Shown here: piece after piece, positions 22,446 to 34,050 of the stretch
Layout of the letters: each line of letters opens with the position of its first letter
Position numbering within the stretch: the stretch's first letter is position 1
Notes under the pieces: model-generated
What the model was told of the DNA's origin: nothing
What the model saw: only the letters and a program-made list of their open reading frames with translations
Databases searched by the model: none
Program-made: the position numbers and the translations under genes
Assembly: GCA_036346355.1 (NCBI GenBank)
Contig: CM070579.1
Coordinates: 5,022,001 to 5,086,000 of the forward strand
DNA from: Rhipidocladum racemiflorum
Lineage: Eukaryota; Streptophyta; Magnoliopsida; Poales; Poaceae
DNA: 64,000 bases
Reading direction: 5' to 3'

Positions 22446-22705
22446 GATGGCAGGGCTAGATGGGTCCAATTGGCTCAATTGGGCTAGAATCAAACATGAT
22501 AATTAGGGCTTTCGTGGGCTCATAAGGCTGCACCTCTCCTTCTTTATTTTATTACACCGTTTAGATTCTTGCATTCTTAGTTCTCAAAATTGGATGTATA
22601 TGCCCCTGTGAAATATGGAATTTCGAGATGTGCCACACTAGAATCTTGTAATTGGGTATATGGCACTTTAAAACTTGTTTGCTGTGATATATATATATAT
22701 ATATA

Positions 22706-22968
22706 CTAGTTACATGCCCGTGCATTGCTACAAAAAACAAAATTGATAACGAAAAATAAAGATTAAAAAATAAAAAAATTATTTCACAAGATCAAACATC
22801 TATCTTTAACGCTTCGTTTCTTGCGAAAGCTGCCTAATTAAAGCAACGCTTCGTTTTTTGCGTAGGGCAATTAAGCAGGGCAATTAAGTAGGGCAATTAA
22901 GCAGGGTAATTAATGACGTGGGTAGAACTCACCACTGCCACCAACTGTTGCTTTATAATAGTAGAGAT
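22706..22968. repeat. CTAGTTACATGCCCGTGC repeat family, copy 1
   Basis: Begins CTAGTTACATGCCCGTGC and ends TTTATAATAGTAGAGAT. The interior has AACGCTTCGTTTCTTGCG and short tandem GCAGGGCAATTAA units. Two more copies lie at 24657-24893 and 48498-48792. It sits inside an older AT-rich repeat whose halves flank it (TATATATAT on both sides). The termini match neither Stowaway nor Tourist ends and I leave the superfamily open. Confidence 0.8.
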
Positions 22969-23474
22969 ATATATATCCAATTTTTGGATTTCAAAACGCA
23001 ATATTTTAGAACGGCATATATCCATTTGTCATTTTACGTTCCATTGATGGATGAACTACACAACTCGTGCCGGCTCCGATAATAAATTATGCTGTTTCTT
23101 GAAACATAACGTTTCAGACGTAGATATGGTATCACTGTACACATTCTACTATTATCTTATCAAATTATATGTTAGTAAAAACTATAGAAGAATATGATGA
23201 TATTTATGATGACAATTCTGCTAATACCATTCCCACATGGGAATATAAATACGTTTGTACGTGTGGTCCTTTACAAGTTTGACTTAAGCATTCTAAAACA
23301 TCTGTTTAGACACGTAGGGATATCAAATGTTCTGGTGAAAATTCCGGATACGTTCAAGGGGGTGTGGTCCACCGTTCTAAATTAGCTTACATGAGCATCA
23401 ATTTTTAAGCCATTGGGTTCGCTTTTAGCTGTCTTCAGCCTCAATCTACTAGGAGTTTCCGTAAAAAAATGGAA

Positions 23475-23738
23475 TCCATTCGGTCATAAAAAGTTATCAT
23501 TTTGTTTTTTGGTATACGTACAGTTAATTTTTTAAAATTTTGACCGTTAATATCTTTTTAAATATTTAAATTAGATGCATGAAAATCATACTTGTAGATT
23601 TGTTTCAAAAAATACTTTCATAATATTACAATTTTATTGGGTTTTATAAATATATTATAATAAAAATTATTAATCAAAACTATATTTTGGAGACCATATC
23701 GATATCAAAACGACAAATATTTGTAACGAGAGGGAGTA
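23475..23738. mobile_element. Stowaway-type MITE
   Basis: It carries the internal signature TAATATCTTTTTAAATATTT and GGGTTTTATAAATATATTAT. It ends in CGAGAGGGAGTA (23738), the complement of the usual CTCCCTC-like start. The left end is degraded (TGGAATCCATTCGGTC). Confidence 0.65.
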
Positions 23739-23756
23739 GATTGTACCAGAATATAT

Positions 23757-24025
23757 AGTCCCATTCGTTTCAGCTTCTACACAGCTTCTGCTTAAAAAAA
23801 CTATTTTTTTTTTTTTTTGCCTAACAGGATGATTCTGAACAGCTTTTCTGAGAATCAGAAGCTGCCCTCTACATAGAATCAGAATCCGGTTGGAACCTGA
23901 TTCTCACTGATTCTCGCCGACCTAGTCTGGAACCTAGAAGTCGTGGCCAACTCGGCATGATTCTCTCATAATTAAAAGCAGCTTCTCCCATAATCCATAA
24001 TACAGAAACCGGAACGAACCAGCTA
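23757..24025. mobile_element. MITE rich in AGAATCAGAAGC words
   Basis: The ends TCCCATTCGTTTCAGCTTCT and AACCGGAACGAACCAGCT form a weak inverted pair. The interior has repeated GATTCTC and GAATCAGAAGC words and a T-tract. The words resemble those of the 54731-54996 Tourist-like element, but the termini differ. Confidence 0.45.
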
Positions 24026-24279
24026 TAAGCCTAAAGACTGTTTAACCTCATCGCAAACGTGATGCTTGGCCAGACATCTTCCTCTCTAATAAACATCAGA
24101 GCTCTTATTTTTTTTAAAGAAAAAAAAAAGCTTGGCCGGACAAGCCCTAACTGGCGCCTTGCGTGACTCACAAACATGCACGTTTCCTGGGGACAAACAA
24201 ACCATGTAGGCACCAATTAGGATGAATGGCACTCGCGCTTCTCTGGAATCTTATTGGTCACCATGATCGTCTTGAGTTA

Positions 24280-24557
24280 CTTCATCCGTTCATAAATATA
24301 AAAACCTATAACTTAAATGATCATGTTTAGAAAAATTTGCATATAGATTTAACGATTCTTTTATATTGTACCCCTATTTATTATCTCACAATCATATGCA
24401 TTTATTTATTACCACCTGCACAAAGTATTATCTCTTATCTTTTAAGACAATTAAGGGGGGTATATAAGTTATTTTCTTTCGTATCTTTCTCAAATTTATT
24501 GTAATATTAATCCTTGTGTAAAGTCAAAATTCACTTTATATTTATCAACGAAGGGAG
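24280..24557. mobile_element. Stowaway MITE with TA duplication
   Basis: The left end is CTTCATCCGTTCATAAATAT and the right end is ATATTTATCAACGAAGGGAG, flanked by TA on each side (24278-24279 and 24558-24559). Length about 278 bp. The TA duplication and the CTYCMTCCGT-like end are diagnostic of Tc1/mariner-derived Stowaway elements. Confidence 0.75.
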
Positions 24558-24656
24558 TAGTATGATCTAGGAACGTCACAATCATGGCCACATGGGGGGT
24601 TTTTAGCCGCTGTCTCGCCAGTCACAGGAAATTGTTAGGGGGCAACTTAATAAAAA

Positions 24657-24893
24657 CTAGTTACATGCCCATGCGTTGCTACGAAAAACAAAATTGATAA
24701 CGAAAAATAAAGATTAAAAAATAAAAAAAATATTTCACAAGATCAAACATCTATTTTTAACACTTCGTTTCTTGCGAAAGCTGGCTAATTAAAGCAACGC
24801 TTCGTTTTTTGCATAGGGCAATTAAGCAGGGCAATTAATGACGTGGGTAGAACTCACCACTTGCACCAACTGCTGCTTTATAATAGTAGAGAT
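24657..24893. repeat. CTAGTTACATGCCCGTGC repeat family, copy 2
   Basis: Very close to copy 1 (22706-22968), with the same start and end. It has fewer GCAGGGCAATTAA subrepeats, which accounts for the shorter length. Confidence 0.8.
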
Positions 24894-25755
24894 TAGCACG
24901 GGAAGCTGCAGGGAAGAAGGTTGTGCGGCGCTGTTCATGTACCGACCGAGATTAATCGACACGTGGAAATGCTCTTCTTCGCATGAGTCCAATCAGTCCA
25001 TGTTAAAACAAGGATCGACCGTATATGGGACAGTACATGTTTCATGTGTTTTCTTGCATTAACTCACTTTAAAGAAAGCAAGGCTATCAAATCCCGATCA
25101 GTATTCCACGTTCTGATTTTGATCGTCTTAATTAGATGATCCTGTATAAAAACAGTGGTCCGTATATTACAATATCAGCATTTGAAATTATAAATTTTAT
25201 GGCCTCGATCAAAAAAATAAATAAATCCTTGATTAGGATCATGATCTTAACAATTATGAAGCAAAACGTGTATTGCCTATATATCATTTTGTCCACTTGA
25301 AGAGGAATATTGCACTACATAATCAAGATTTGCACCACATGATCGATGTTGTATGCCGACAATTTGTGAGGTTCCTACTTGCTTAAGTTGCTATCTGGTT
25401 TGAACTAGTACTTCATTAATCCTTGGGCGCAACTGATCATCGTACTACCATAAGAACATCAGATCACCATGTCCCGATCGTAAGATCGTGCTTTCATATT
25501 TTGTGGGGCCAAACAAACTCACCATAAAACGCGGATCATAATTCATAGGTGTATGACCAACAACTGCATTAATTTGATGAAAAAGTCTATACAACATTCC
25601 AAACTTCTCAAAAGCCCATCTAACATCCTGAACTATGAAATCGGCCATTTGACCCTTCAAACTTTGCAATTCGATTCAAATAATACTATTACCCGGTTTC
25701 GCATAGTGGAATTACCCACGTAGTGTAATGAGTGAACTGTTTTGCCACTTAAGAT
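24894..25755. other. intergenic, no gene seen
   Basis: AT-rich, with many stops in all frames. Nothing recognisable. Confidence 0.5.
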
Positions 25756-25760
25756 GATAC

Positions 25761-27212
25761 TGTTAATGTTATGCCCTTGAGACAGTCATATAGATAATTG
25801 TAGCATAACTATATTTATAAATAATAATATGATTATTGGTCCAATGAATGTATATCATTATATTGATCAACAATTATGTGACTTGCTTATGAAACTCTTT
25901 ACAGCTTATTGATATAATTCTATAAATATCTCTGATCGGATATTATCATAGAGAACAACGATGAATAGATCAGCACATGTATTGATAGACGATCATGTTT
26001 TATAGATCATGGGATATGGAGATATTATCAATGCATTGTGAACACATGTTGAAGAACATGGGTTAGATAGACCCGCAATGAGACACTGCGAGAATGTTAC
26101 ATTCTTATATGTCATCAGTGTATCTCATACATAGTAGATGTATGATCCTTAGGCCTGAGATTGTCGCATTCCCTACATGTGTAATAGTTTACTTTGTGGT
26201 TACCAAACACTATTTTCTAACCGGATAGTTATAAAGGTTGCTTTCATATTTACTATGAAATATGCAGAGGGAAGTGAGTAGTCAATATGGAATTTGCCAC
26301 TCCAATGTAACGGAGATATATGTTTAGGCCACTCGTGTGATATGATTAAGGAAGTGCATGGCCATACCGTGATTGAGGAGTTAATCACAACTTATTAACA
26401 TATCACGGATACGAGAGATGAATTGAATTGTCAAAGGGTGATATGCTTCTCGCATTGAGTTCAATTTTCATATAGTTTGGCAAAAGGATTATTACATGTG
26501 TGCTTTTGAAAGGTTATGTCCGATTTGATCATAGGCGTTTGAGAGTTGCCATGCCCTGCAAGAAGCCGCTACCGACTATTGGATTGGAAAAAAGATTTTT
26601 GAATCTATGTCCAAATGTACATGAATCTACAGAGTTACACACTTAACAGGCTAGGATGCATTAATTCGGATTGGATCCGTAATTAATGGACCTCGTGAGC
26701 TGAACACGCTAATGGGCCATAACTTAGGGTTTCACCGCGTGGCTATATAAAGAGAGGAGAAGAGTGCCGGTGTAGAAGAGATTTTTGTCCAGAATCCTAG
26801 CCTCCACCTCTCGTTGCCCTTGCCGAGCGACATGGTGTTTGCACGTCGTGCGGATGTGTGGACTGTTGTGGTGACGTTACTGTGAATGCGGCGTGGAGAG
26901 GACGAACTGCTTCATCGACATGACAATCGTGGCGTGAAGAGGATGATCCACTTCATCGACGCAAGGGCTGCGGCGAGGGAAGGACAATCCACTTCACCGA
27001 CACGACGACTGTGGCATGAAGGGTGATCCATTTCATCGACACGATGATTGCGGCATGGAGAGGACGATCCACTACATCAACGCACGAAGGATTCCGCAAT
27101 TGTGCGTCTAGTGGTAATCTGATCTGTGATCCTCTTCTTGCGAGTAGCTTTCTGGTTATGCAGTATAAATTTTTTTAATCTGTGCTAGCGTAGCATACCG
27201 CGTATCTCAATA
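25761..27212. repeat. solo LTR, Copia-like
   Basis: 1452 bp from TGTTAATGTTATGCCC to ..GCGTATCTCAATA, flanked by a perfect 5-bp duplication GATAC (25756-25760 and 27213-27217). The last bases TCAATA would be TCAACA with one C-to-T change, restoring the canonical CA end. A TATA box (GGCTATATAAAGAG, 26742-26755) and downstream transcribed-type sequence fit a promoter-bearing LTR. There is no internal retrotransposon sequence on either side, so this is a product of LTR-LTR recombination. The start resembles grass Copia LTRs in style; family assignment needs a search. Confidence 0.8.
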
Positions 27213-27311
27213 GATACGCTGAACAAGTTTAGGTAAACGACAGGTGAGGCCCATATAAGCTTCTATTCCAAATCGAAATAGGGAAAGAGGGAGCTGCAGG
27301 GGCTAATAGCT

Positions 27312-27921
27312 AGGGATGAAAACAGAAAAAAAAGGTTGGTAAATGGCTGTTCTATTTTTGTTTTCATTTTTTTACCAGTAACATAAACGTAATCGGAAAT
27401 CCCGAAAATGGATAGTGACGGTGGCGGAAACAGATGCGAAACGGAATGGTGTGGATATGGAAACGAAAGTGAAAACATCCATCCAGTTATGTTCCTAGTT
27501 GTAACACAGTAAAAATTTGCAAATTTCTTAATTGAGCATTTAACTCGGATTTTATGAATTTTTTCCTGAATTTTTAGCATTTAATTAATGATTTTTGGTA
27601 TTTTAAGATTTAAATAAATAGTTTATTTGAGAAAAAAAAATCAAAATCTTGCTAGAAATTATTTTTCTAAGTTAAAAATGTTATGAAATATTTCTGAGAA
27701 TTTTTTAACTACATTTGATATTTTCTATAAAGCAATACATATTTATGGTATTATTTAAATTAGAAAACAGAATTTCTGTTTCTGTTTCTGTCGAAACTGA
27801 CTCTCTCGTTTTCGTTTCCGTTTCCGTATTGATATTTTCCATTTCCATTTTTGAAAAAAGTCTTCGTTTTTGCTTTTCTCCGGAACGGTCGGAAATTCCG
27901 TTTCCGTTTTCAACCCTACCG
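27312..27921. mobile_element. TAGGGATGAAAAC element
   Basis: The left end is TAGGGATGAAAACAG and the right end is CCGTTTTCAACCCTA, about 610 bp apart. The subterminal regions are dense in GAAACGGA/CGTTTCCGTTTCC words. No clear 8-bp duplication was found. The same termini and words occur at 30258-30600, and a single right end occurs near 60700. Confidence 0.65.
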
Positions 27922-28617
27922 ACAGGCGATAGCCATGGAAACATAATTGGAAGCTCTACGGGGGAGAAGCGCATGTGAGCCCTATCTATCATTGACCTAA
28001 CTTGGCTAGCGTGTTATCTTAGATGGAAACACTGCCCACTCATTGTACCACACGAGCAATACCACTATACGAATTCGGGTTATGTTGTTATTTGAACCGA
28101 ATTGTAAAGTTTGGAAGGGTCAAATATCTTATTTCATAATAAAAGTGTTGGATGAACTTTCGACTAAAGTTCAGGTGTTATATAGACTCCCTCCTTAATT
28201 TGACAGCCTAAAGTATGATTAGCTAGACCGAGCTCAAAACCGGGTTATCCTTGACGTTCGGTGATCGAGATATTTGAACCATGGCTTTTAGATTATACAA
28301 TATGGGTGCCATACTAGTTGGTCGACTAGCCACCGGTTTGCATAGAGATTATTATTCGAAGAAGTTACATAGCAAAAGGTGGTCATCTGTTAATTTGCAA
28401 CTTGTTAGCAACTCAGCCAATGCTGCATGTGTTAGGTAGCAACACCCTTCATTGTTCATCTCCTTTTTTTACTCTCTCTTTGAGAAAAAAAAAATTGAAT
28501 AACTAATAAACAAAACCTAGCGAATACTAATGCTAAACCGCTGGCCTTTAAAAAAAAAGAAAAAGAAAAAGGAGGCAGAAAAAAGAGAGCAACACAAAGA
28601 CATGCAGATAATTAATT
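27922..28617. other. intergenic, no gene seen
   Basis: AT-rich, with stops in all frames. An A/G-rich run at 28545-28590. Confidence 0.45.
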
Positions 28618-28760
28618 GAGAGGTGCTTCTATGCTCTTCCTTTTTAAAGTTGCACAAATATTAAAGCATGAATGAAGGGTAGATGAGGATTACTTACCCC
28701 TTCGTTTGCTTCAAGATTTGTGCAACTTGTATTAAGAGGAAGAGCATAGAAGCACCTCTC
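28618..28760. mobile_element. short foldback MITE, GAGAGGTGCTTCTATGCTC
   Basis: 143 bp. The left arm GAGAGGTGCTTCTATGCTCT and its complement at the right end (..AGAGCATAGAAGCACCTCTC) pair perfectly. A related copy is at 49158-49313. TAA lies near both ends and may be the target duplication. Confidence 0.75.
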
Positions 28761-28763
28761 TAA

Positions 28764-29631
28764 GGCCCTGTTTGTTTCCTTCTCCAGCTTATATAATCCA
28801 GCTTTTTGGTGTTGGATTATATAAGCTGGATTATATAAGCTACCTTTAAATAAGCCGGTGGGTTGTTTGTTTTCCTGGATTATTACTGTGTTGGATTATT
28901 AGTTTGAGATTATATAAGCACCCAAATGGCTGCTTATAGATTATTATAATCTCATGCTTTAGATTATATAATCTAGATTATAATCTAGACTGTTTGTTTC
29001 CCCATTAACAGAGGCGAAGCCACAATTAGGCGCCTTGGGGCGTCGCTTCCAACACGGTGATGAAAGGATAACATATCACGCTCACAAGATATTATTCATC
29101 TTGCATTTGATGGTAGATTTGTTAGGCATCACTAATGCAATGTCAAATGAATTTTAAAGAAAAGATCTAGATATTGTTCATACTATGGGCCTAATTATGG
29201 ATGTGAAAGAGAACTTGTAAAATTGAATTTTTTCGGCAATGAAGGTTATCAAGACTAATTTGCGCAACAACGTCTCCGATGATTGGCTTAATGACTTAAT
29301 GGTATGCTACACCGAGAAAACAATATTCAAATCTATTGATGATGAAGCAATTATAGACTGCTTTTAAAGAATAAAAACCCGTAAAATGTGCTTGCCTGTT
29401 GCCCTCAAATCCAACTCGTAGCTAGTGTGCCTAGCAAATTCATTTATATGAGTATCTTATAAACTCCTACTTTGTTTCACTTGTTAAATGGTTATTTATG
29501 TATGAATTTTGCTTTTACTAGTAGTTGAAATATTTAGCTTAGCCCCCCCTCTAATTTAGTCCTGGCTTCGCCACTGCCCATTAACTTATATAAGCTGAAT
29601 TATATAATCCATAGAGCAAACAAACAGGGCC
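28764..29631. mobile_element. Tourist-like MITE (GGCCCTGTTTGTTT) split by a hAT insertion
   Basis: The left end is GGCCCTGTTTGTTTCC and the right end is GGATTATATAATTC..GCAAACAAACAGGGCC, next to TAA/TTA. The inner halves are rich in ATTATATAAGCTGG words. Without the 568-bp insert and one copy of its duplication it would be about 290 bp, a normal Tourist size. It abuts the foldback MITE on its left. Confidence 0.75.
29009..29576. mobile_element. internally deleted hAT element with transposase remnant
   Basis: The ends CAGAGGCGAAGCCAC and GGCTTCGCCACTG are flanked by a perfect 8-bp duplication CCCATTAA (29001-29008 and 29577-29584). The middle still encodes, on the plus strand around 29240-29390, a decayed piece (NVSDDWLNDLMVCYTEK, then DDEAIIDCF) like the C-terminal end of plant hAT transposases of the zinc-finger/HAT-dimerisation type. 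It is therefore a deletion derivative of an autonomous hAT. It sits inside the Tourist-like element. Confidence 0.85.
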
Positions 29632-29724
29632 TTAATTAGCTTATGGATACACACATCCATCACAGTTAGCTCACAGCAAAGCAAGCTAGATCACTGATCA
29701 GTGATAGCTTCCTTCCTTCCTTCC

Positions 29725-29823
29725 ATGGCTGCTAGCTACCATGTTTTCAATGCTCCATCTGGTGACGATCAGACCAGTACTAAGGACACAGCAGCATCCA
29801 ACTTGCATGCTGCCTCCTGCTGA
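29725..29823 (+). CDS. possible 32-codon small ORF
   Basis: An ATG in a good context (TTCCATGGCT) follows a CT-rich stretch that resembles a plant leader (CTTCCTTCCTTCCTTCC). It encodes a 32-residue peptide starting MAASYHVFNAPSGDDQ and ending at a TGA. There is no recognised family. The GC-rich stretch after it (to about 30120) has no convincing exon. It could be the first exon of a lost gene or chance. Confidence 0.2.
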   Translation: MAASYHVFNAPSGDDQTSTKDTAASNLHAASC

Positions 29824-30257
29824 ACAGCGGTGCGTGCGTGGTGTGTGCAGCCACAGGGCCACGGATCGTGCGGATCAGGCCAAGATCTGTACCCGGATCT
29901 TTGCTTCCGAACTCCGAAACCAACCCTGACCTCCTCCCCCATGGCCGGCCGGCCGTGGCGCGCGGCGGTAGGGGCCCGAGCGCCGCCGTGCGACCACGTA
30001 CGCAAGGAACCACTGAAATCTCTCCGCGCTTCACTGTGGCGGATAGGCGGATCGATCATGGATAGATTCGACCAGCTGTGGCGTCGATCTCGACGGATCG
30101 ACCGGTCGGCGTCGTCGCGCATGACATGATGGGAGTTTATGTTTGGACTCTGCGTGTATGTGCGCGCGTCAGTGGCTAGCTTTGTCCTTTCCGTCGCGAC
30201 GGACTCTCAGTTGAATAGTTGTCAGGAGGACAAAGGAGCGCTTGAGGCTATGCTGCG
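29824..30257. other. GC-rich intergenic stretch
   Basis: Open frames occur on both strands through base composition. None has a recognisable motif. A local duplication of GAGGCTATGCTGCGCGTAGG (30243 and 30290) lies at its right edge. Confidence 0.35.
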
Positions 30258-30600
30258 CGTAGGGATGAAAATCGTACGAAAACGGTCCTGAAGCTATGCT
30301 GCGCGTAGGGGTGGAAACGTATGAAAACGGTCGGTAAATGATCGTTTTGTTTTCGTTTTCATATTTTTTTTTACTGGTAATGAAAACGAAATCGGAAACC
30401 CTAGAAACGGATGGTGGTGCAAATGAATGCGGAACGGATACGAAAACGAAAGTGAAAAATTCCACAAGAACAAAGTTCGGAATTACAATATGCATTACCA
30501 CAAGAATAATGTAACCTATTCCACCTCCAAGAGCTTCCAATTCCGTTTTTCTCCAGAACAATCGGAAACTTTCCATTCTGTTTTTAACTCTACCTGTGCA
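30258..30600. mobile_element. TAGGGATGAAAAC-type element, second copy
   Basis: Two left ends lie in tandem (GTAGGGATGAAAATCG near 30260 and GTAGGGGTGGAAACG near 30307), each after GCTATGCTGCGC. The right end TTTTTAACTCTACC is near 30595. It shares GAAACGGA.GCGGA words with 27312-27921. Confidence 0.55.
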
Positions 30601-33600
30601 GAATTGGTTGGAGGCCTGGAGCAAAACCATAGCATTTTATTAATTTGCTCGCTTTGTAAACAGTATACATGTGCTTTTCTTGAAGAAAGAAACCTTAACT
30701 TGTGTACGACGATATATAGACTTTTAGATAGGTATGTACCGTGCAGCAATTCGTCAAACTAGGTGCACCTTTTCTTTACCTGGATAGCATGTGCCGCCAT
30801 GCTGTGAGCTCGTCGGGTTGAGGTCCCCATGTATGCACTATCCAATTCTGGTGAGATTCATGAACAACATATTAATCTAGATTTGTGTGGTATGTCACGT
30901 TACTAATTGGCACTGTAATGTATGAATATCAAAACAAGCATGGAGCTTGCAAAGGTTTGTTGTGATCACGGTTCTGCAAATTCGCAGCCGAGTTCGGATT
31001 GAGCCATTTTGAAAATAAATCCTCGTGATTCCAAAAATTTGTTTCCAAAATCGGATAGACGTACCTCTTTTGCAAAAAAAATCCCTATAGTATCCGAAAA
31101 TTACATCACCGCTTTTGCGAGGAAAAAAACTAAACTCTCATATCTTGTATTTTCCGCTGCCTTCTTCTCATTTGTCGTTTCTGCGAAAAGGCCCCGTGAA
31201 TTTTAAAGTGGTGATAATTTCGGTTTTCCTTACATTTTCTGATGTTTCACAAAACGAAAAATAATGTCTATCATAAAGTCGTTCCTGCCATCCGAATACT
31301 CTATCAAAATTCATCGAACGCCACGTAGAAAGCCAGTCTACCTAGTCATTATCAACAAACAAAACAATCACAAGAATTAGCCAGCAAGGACGAGGTTCCA
31401 TCCCATCACTCATCAAGTGATTAGACCACCTGCTCACCATGCATGCCTAAGAATACCACTATTGGAACCCACATGGCCCAACAGTTCGTCGTGAGGCTCC
31501 AAAAGAAGCACACAGCAACCCTTGCCTGCCCAGTGCCCATGCCCTTCAGAACATGACACCACTCTCCTGACTCATGAGCCTTCCTGAAAACACTGGCTGA
31601 TCACCAGAGAGGCAGAGATTCAGAACACCAGCATACATACATAGTAACAGCAAAGCAGGTCTCAGGGTCTCCCTTGTGGGCTGTGGCCTTGTCCAAAGCT
31701 GCATCATTCATCCATGCAGGACTGCATTGATGCACTGAACTCCAAGGATGCAATGCAAATATGCAATGCTTTCATTTGCATGCATGTAGATGTAACCTAG
31801 CCTTGTAGCATGCAACTCGGGGTGGGCGTCATGCCGGCCGGCCGGCATGGCATGGCATGGGCATGATGGTCTGTGTGTCTTGATCGTGCCGTGCCGCGAC
31901 GGCGCGCTGTGCTAGCTTGACTCGTATTCGGTGAGTTTAGGCACGATCCATTTGTGATAGTGGTTGATCTCTATTAGTGGATTCTATTGTAACCTACTCA
32001 GTGCATCGGAAGACGAACTATGCACCTTGTCTTTTAGTTCCCACCACATGGATGAAGCGCTTGAGACACTTTTTCTTGCTTCACTTCTGCTATCAAATTT
32101 TTTGTAATATTTGCGATTCGTGTATACTTCATGCCATGCCGTTTCAGGTTTGGTCCATTTGCACTATTACGACGAGAGAAAAAGAGTTAGAGATGCACTG
32201 GCCTAAGCTAGTGGACACAAACACTGGCGGCAGCGTGAGGCAACGTGGGGGTAGGGTGAGCGGCGTTGCAGGCGGTTCGGGCGAATGATAGATGGCGTAG
32301 CACAGGCAGATAGTGCGGGCATACCCACCGAAAAATTTCTAGTTTCGCTACTACGTGCAAATGTGCAATGAAAGGCCAATTGCCAAACGCTGCCACGCTA
32401 GCGTCCAAGCTGGGAAGTGACGAGCAAAGATATGCGCTGGATTCCGCGCATGTACAAGGAGTCAATGACACATCATCACACATGCATGCAGAATTGCAGG
32501 GTTTGCACTTTGCAGGCGCACACAAGCAAACATGATATGCATGATGTTTGCATGGTTTTGTCTTTTCGGGGCTTTTACCCCGCCTACCATCTGCATGCTC
32601 TTCCCAAGATGCAGTTCAGGCTCTGCTCTTCCCAATGTGACCCTCTGGCTCATGGATGGTGCCAACCAGCTACAATGTAGCAGCCCAATAAGGCTACTTC
32701 ACCATCTAGCTAGCCGAGAGATATTGGGTGTAGTATTTGGGACCGCAACTTAAATAGTTCTTAAATAACCATTCGATCCAAATTGGATAGTTTGGATCCG
32801 TTGGAAATATTGTATAGGTTTTTATTGTGCAAAAACACTCTTCATTGTACTATAGCAAAATTATGTTCATCAATTTTTTGATTGGTTCGGACGGTTCGTT
32901 GCCTCGATCGGACGGTGCGGGACTACATAGACTGCTTAAGTTGCAGTCCCGTAGTGACTGCACCCAATTCTTGTCCCTAGCTAGCCATTGCAAGTTTGCA
33001 ACTGGTTGGTTGGCTGTGATCCACGATGATCATGCATGAACCACTGAAATTTCTGGCAATTTGATTTAACTATATTATCATAGTTGTGGTTTGAAGGAAA
33101 ATAGAGCCCCATTCCATGGAGTAAAATTGTACAACTACTAGTACAGTTGCACAGTATGTACCATGAGGGCAACCGTAGGCTAGCTTGCGCTCTTGTGGGA
33201 ATCTGAAGTTCTGAATTACACATGCTAGTTTTATTTTACCAGTCTCCCTCTCTTTGGACTTTGGAGAGCATATAGGAGTATTAAACTTTTCTAATTACCT
33301 ACCATATGCTGATCTATCAGGGATGGTACTGTAGATAAGGCTAGTTAGTCCTAAACTAGCTCTAGATTACCTCTTTATTTCCCCTCTCTGGTCACTGGAT
33401 TAGGTAGATAACTTTAACCGAATAACATAATGTCAGGGTCTGGCAGATGGAGCTGTCACATGTTCTATGGGGATATTGCTGTCGACACTAGTTCTTGACT
33501 TTTTGATATCCCTGGCTTTAAAAAAATGTTTTTCATCATGAATATACGACGTTTTAGAAAATATTTTACCACCAATATATGAAATGATATTTAGATTGGT

Positions 33601-34050
33601 TACCTGAAAATGATATTGTTAAATTTGTCGTGACAAATATTTTCATGATATAATTATAATTTTGTAATTTTCGATAATATATTCAGAGACCCCTGCAATA
33701 TCCAAGGCATCATAACTGAGGGAATAACAAAGTAAAAAATGACAAACAAATTTGTTAGCAGGTAAGCCGGTAAGATTACTCCACTTTCCCGTGTTTCACT
33801 ATAAATAAGGGAGTTGGATTTACGTTTCAACCATCCTAGGACCTTACAATTTTCTTTTTCCTAGCTTAACGAGGATAAGCGTTTGCGTGATTCCCTTACC
33901 ATTTTCTTTCCTTCAACATCCTTAGCGGCTAGCCAGCATTAATGCGAGTGAATGCACGGCCCGAAAAGATCGCCGGGGGCTCGCCGGCGACCATCAACCA
34001 GCCAGCATCGAAGAGGCTACATGTGATCTGGCCACGGCCATTCAACGGTC
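30601..34050. other. long intergenic stretch, no gene seen
   Basis: No credible exon chain on either strand. A degraded Stowaway-like piece may lie at about 33515-33700. A GCCGGCCGGCCGGCATGGCATGGCATGG run is at 31830. Confidence 0.45.

Noticed and set aside
27312..27921. 8-bp target duplication for the TAGGGATGAAAAC element
   Set aside because: The flanking bases (CTAATAGC and CCGACAGG) do not match, so the hAT assignment is not claimed.
29769..30129. Overlapping 84-117 codon frames in the GC-rich 29.8-30.1 kb stretch
   Set aside because: Open on both strands through base composition, with no motif, no splice chain and no clear start context.
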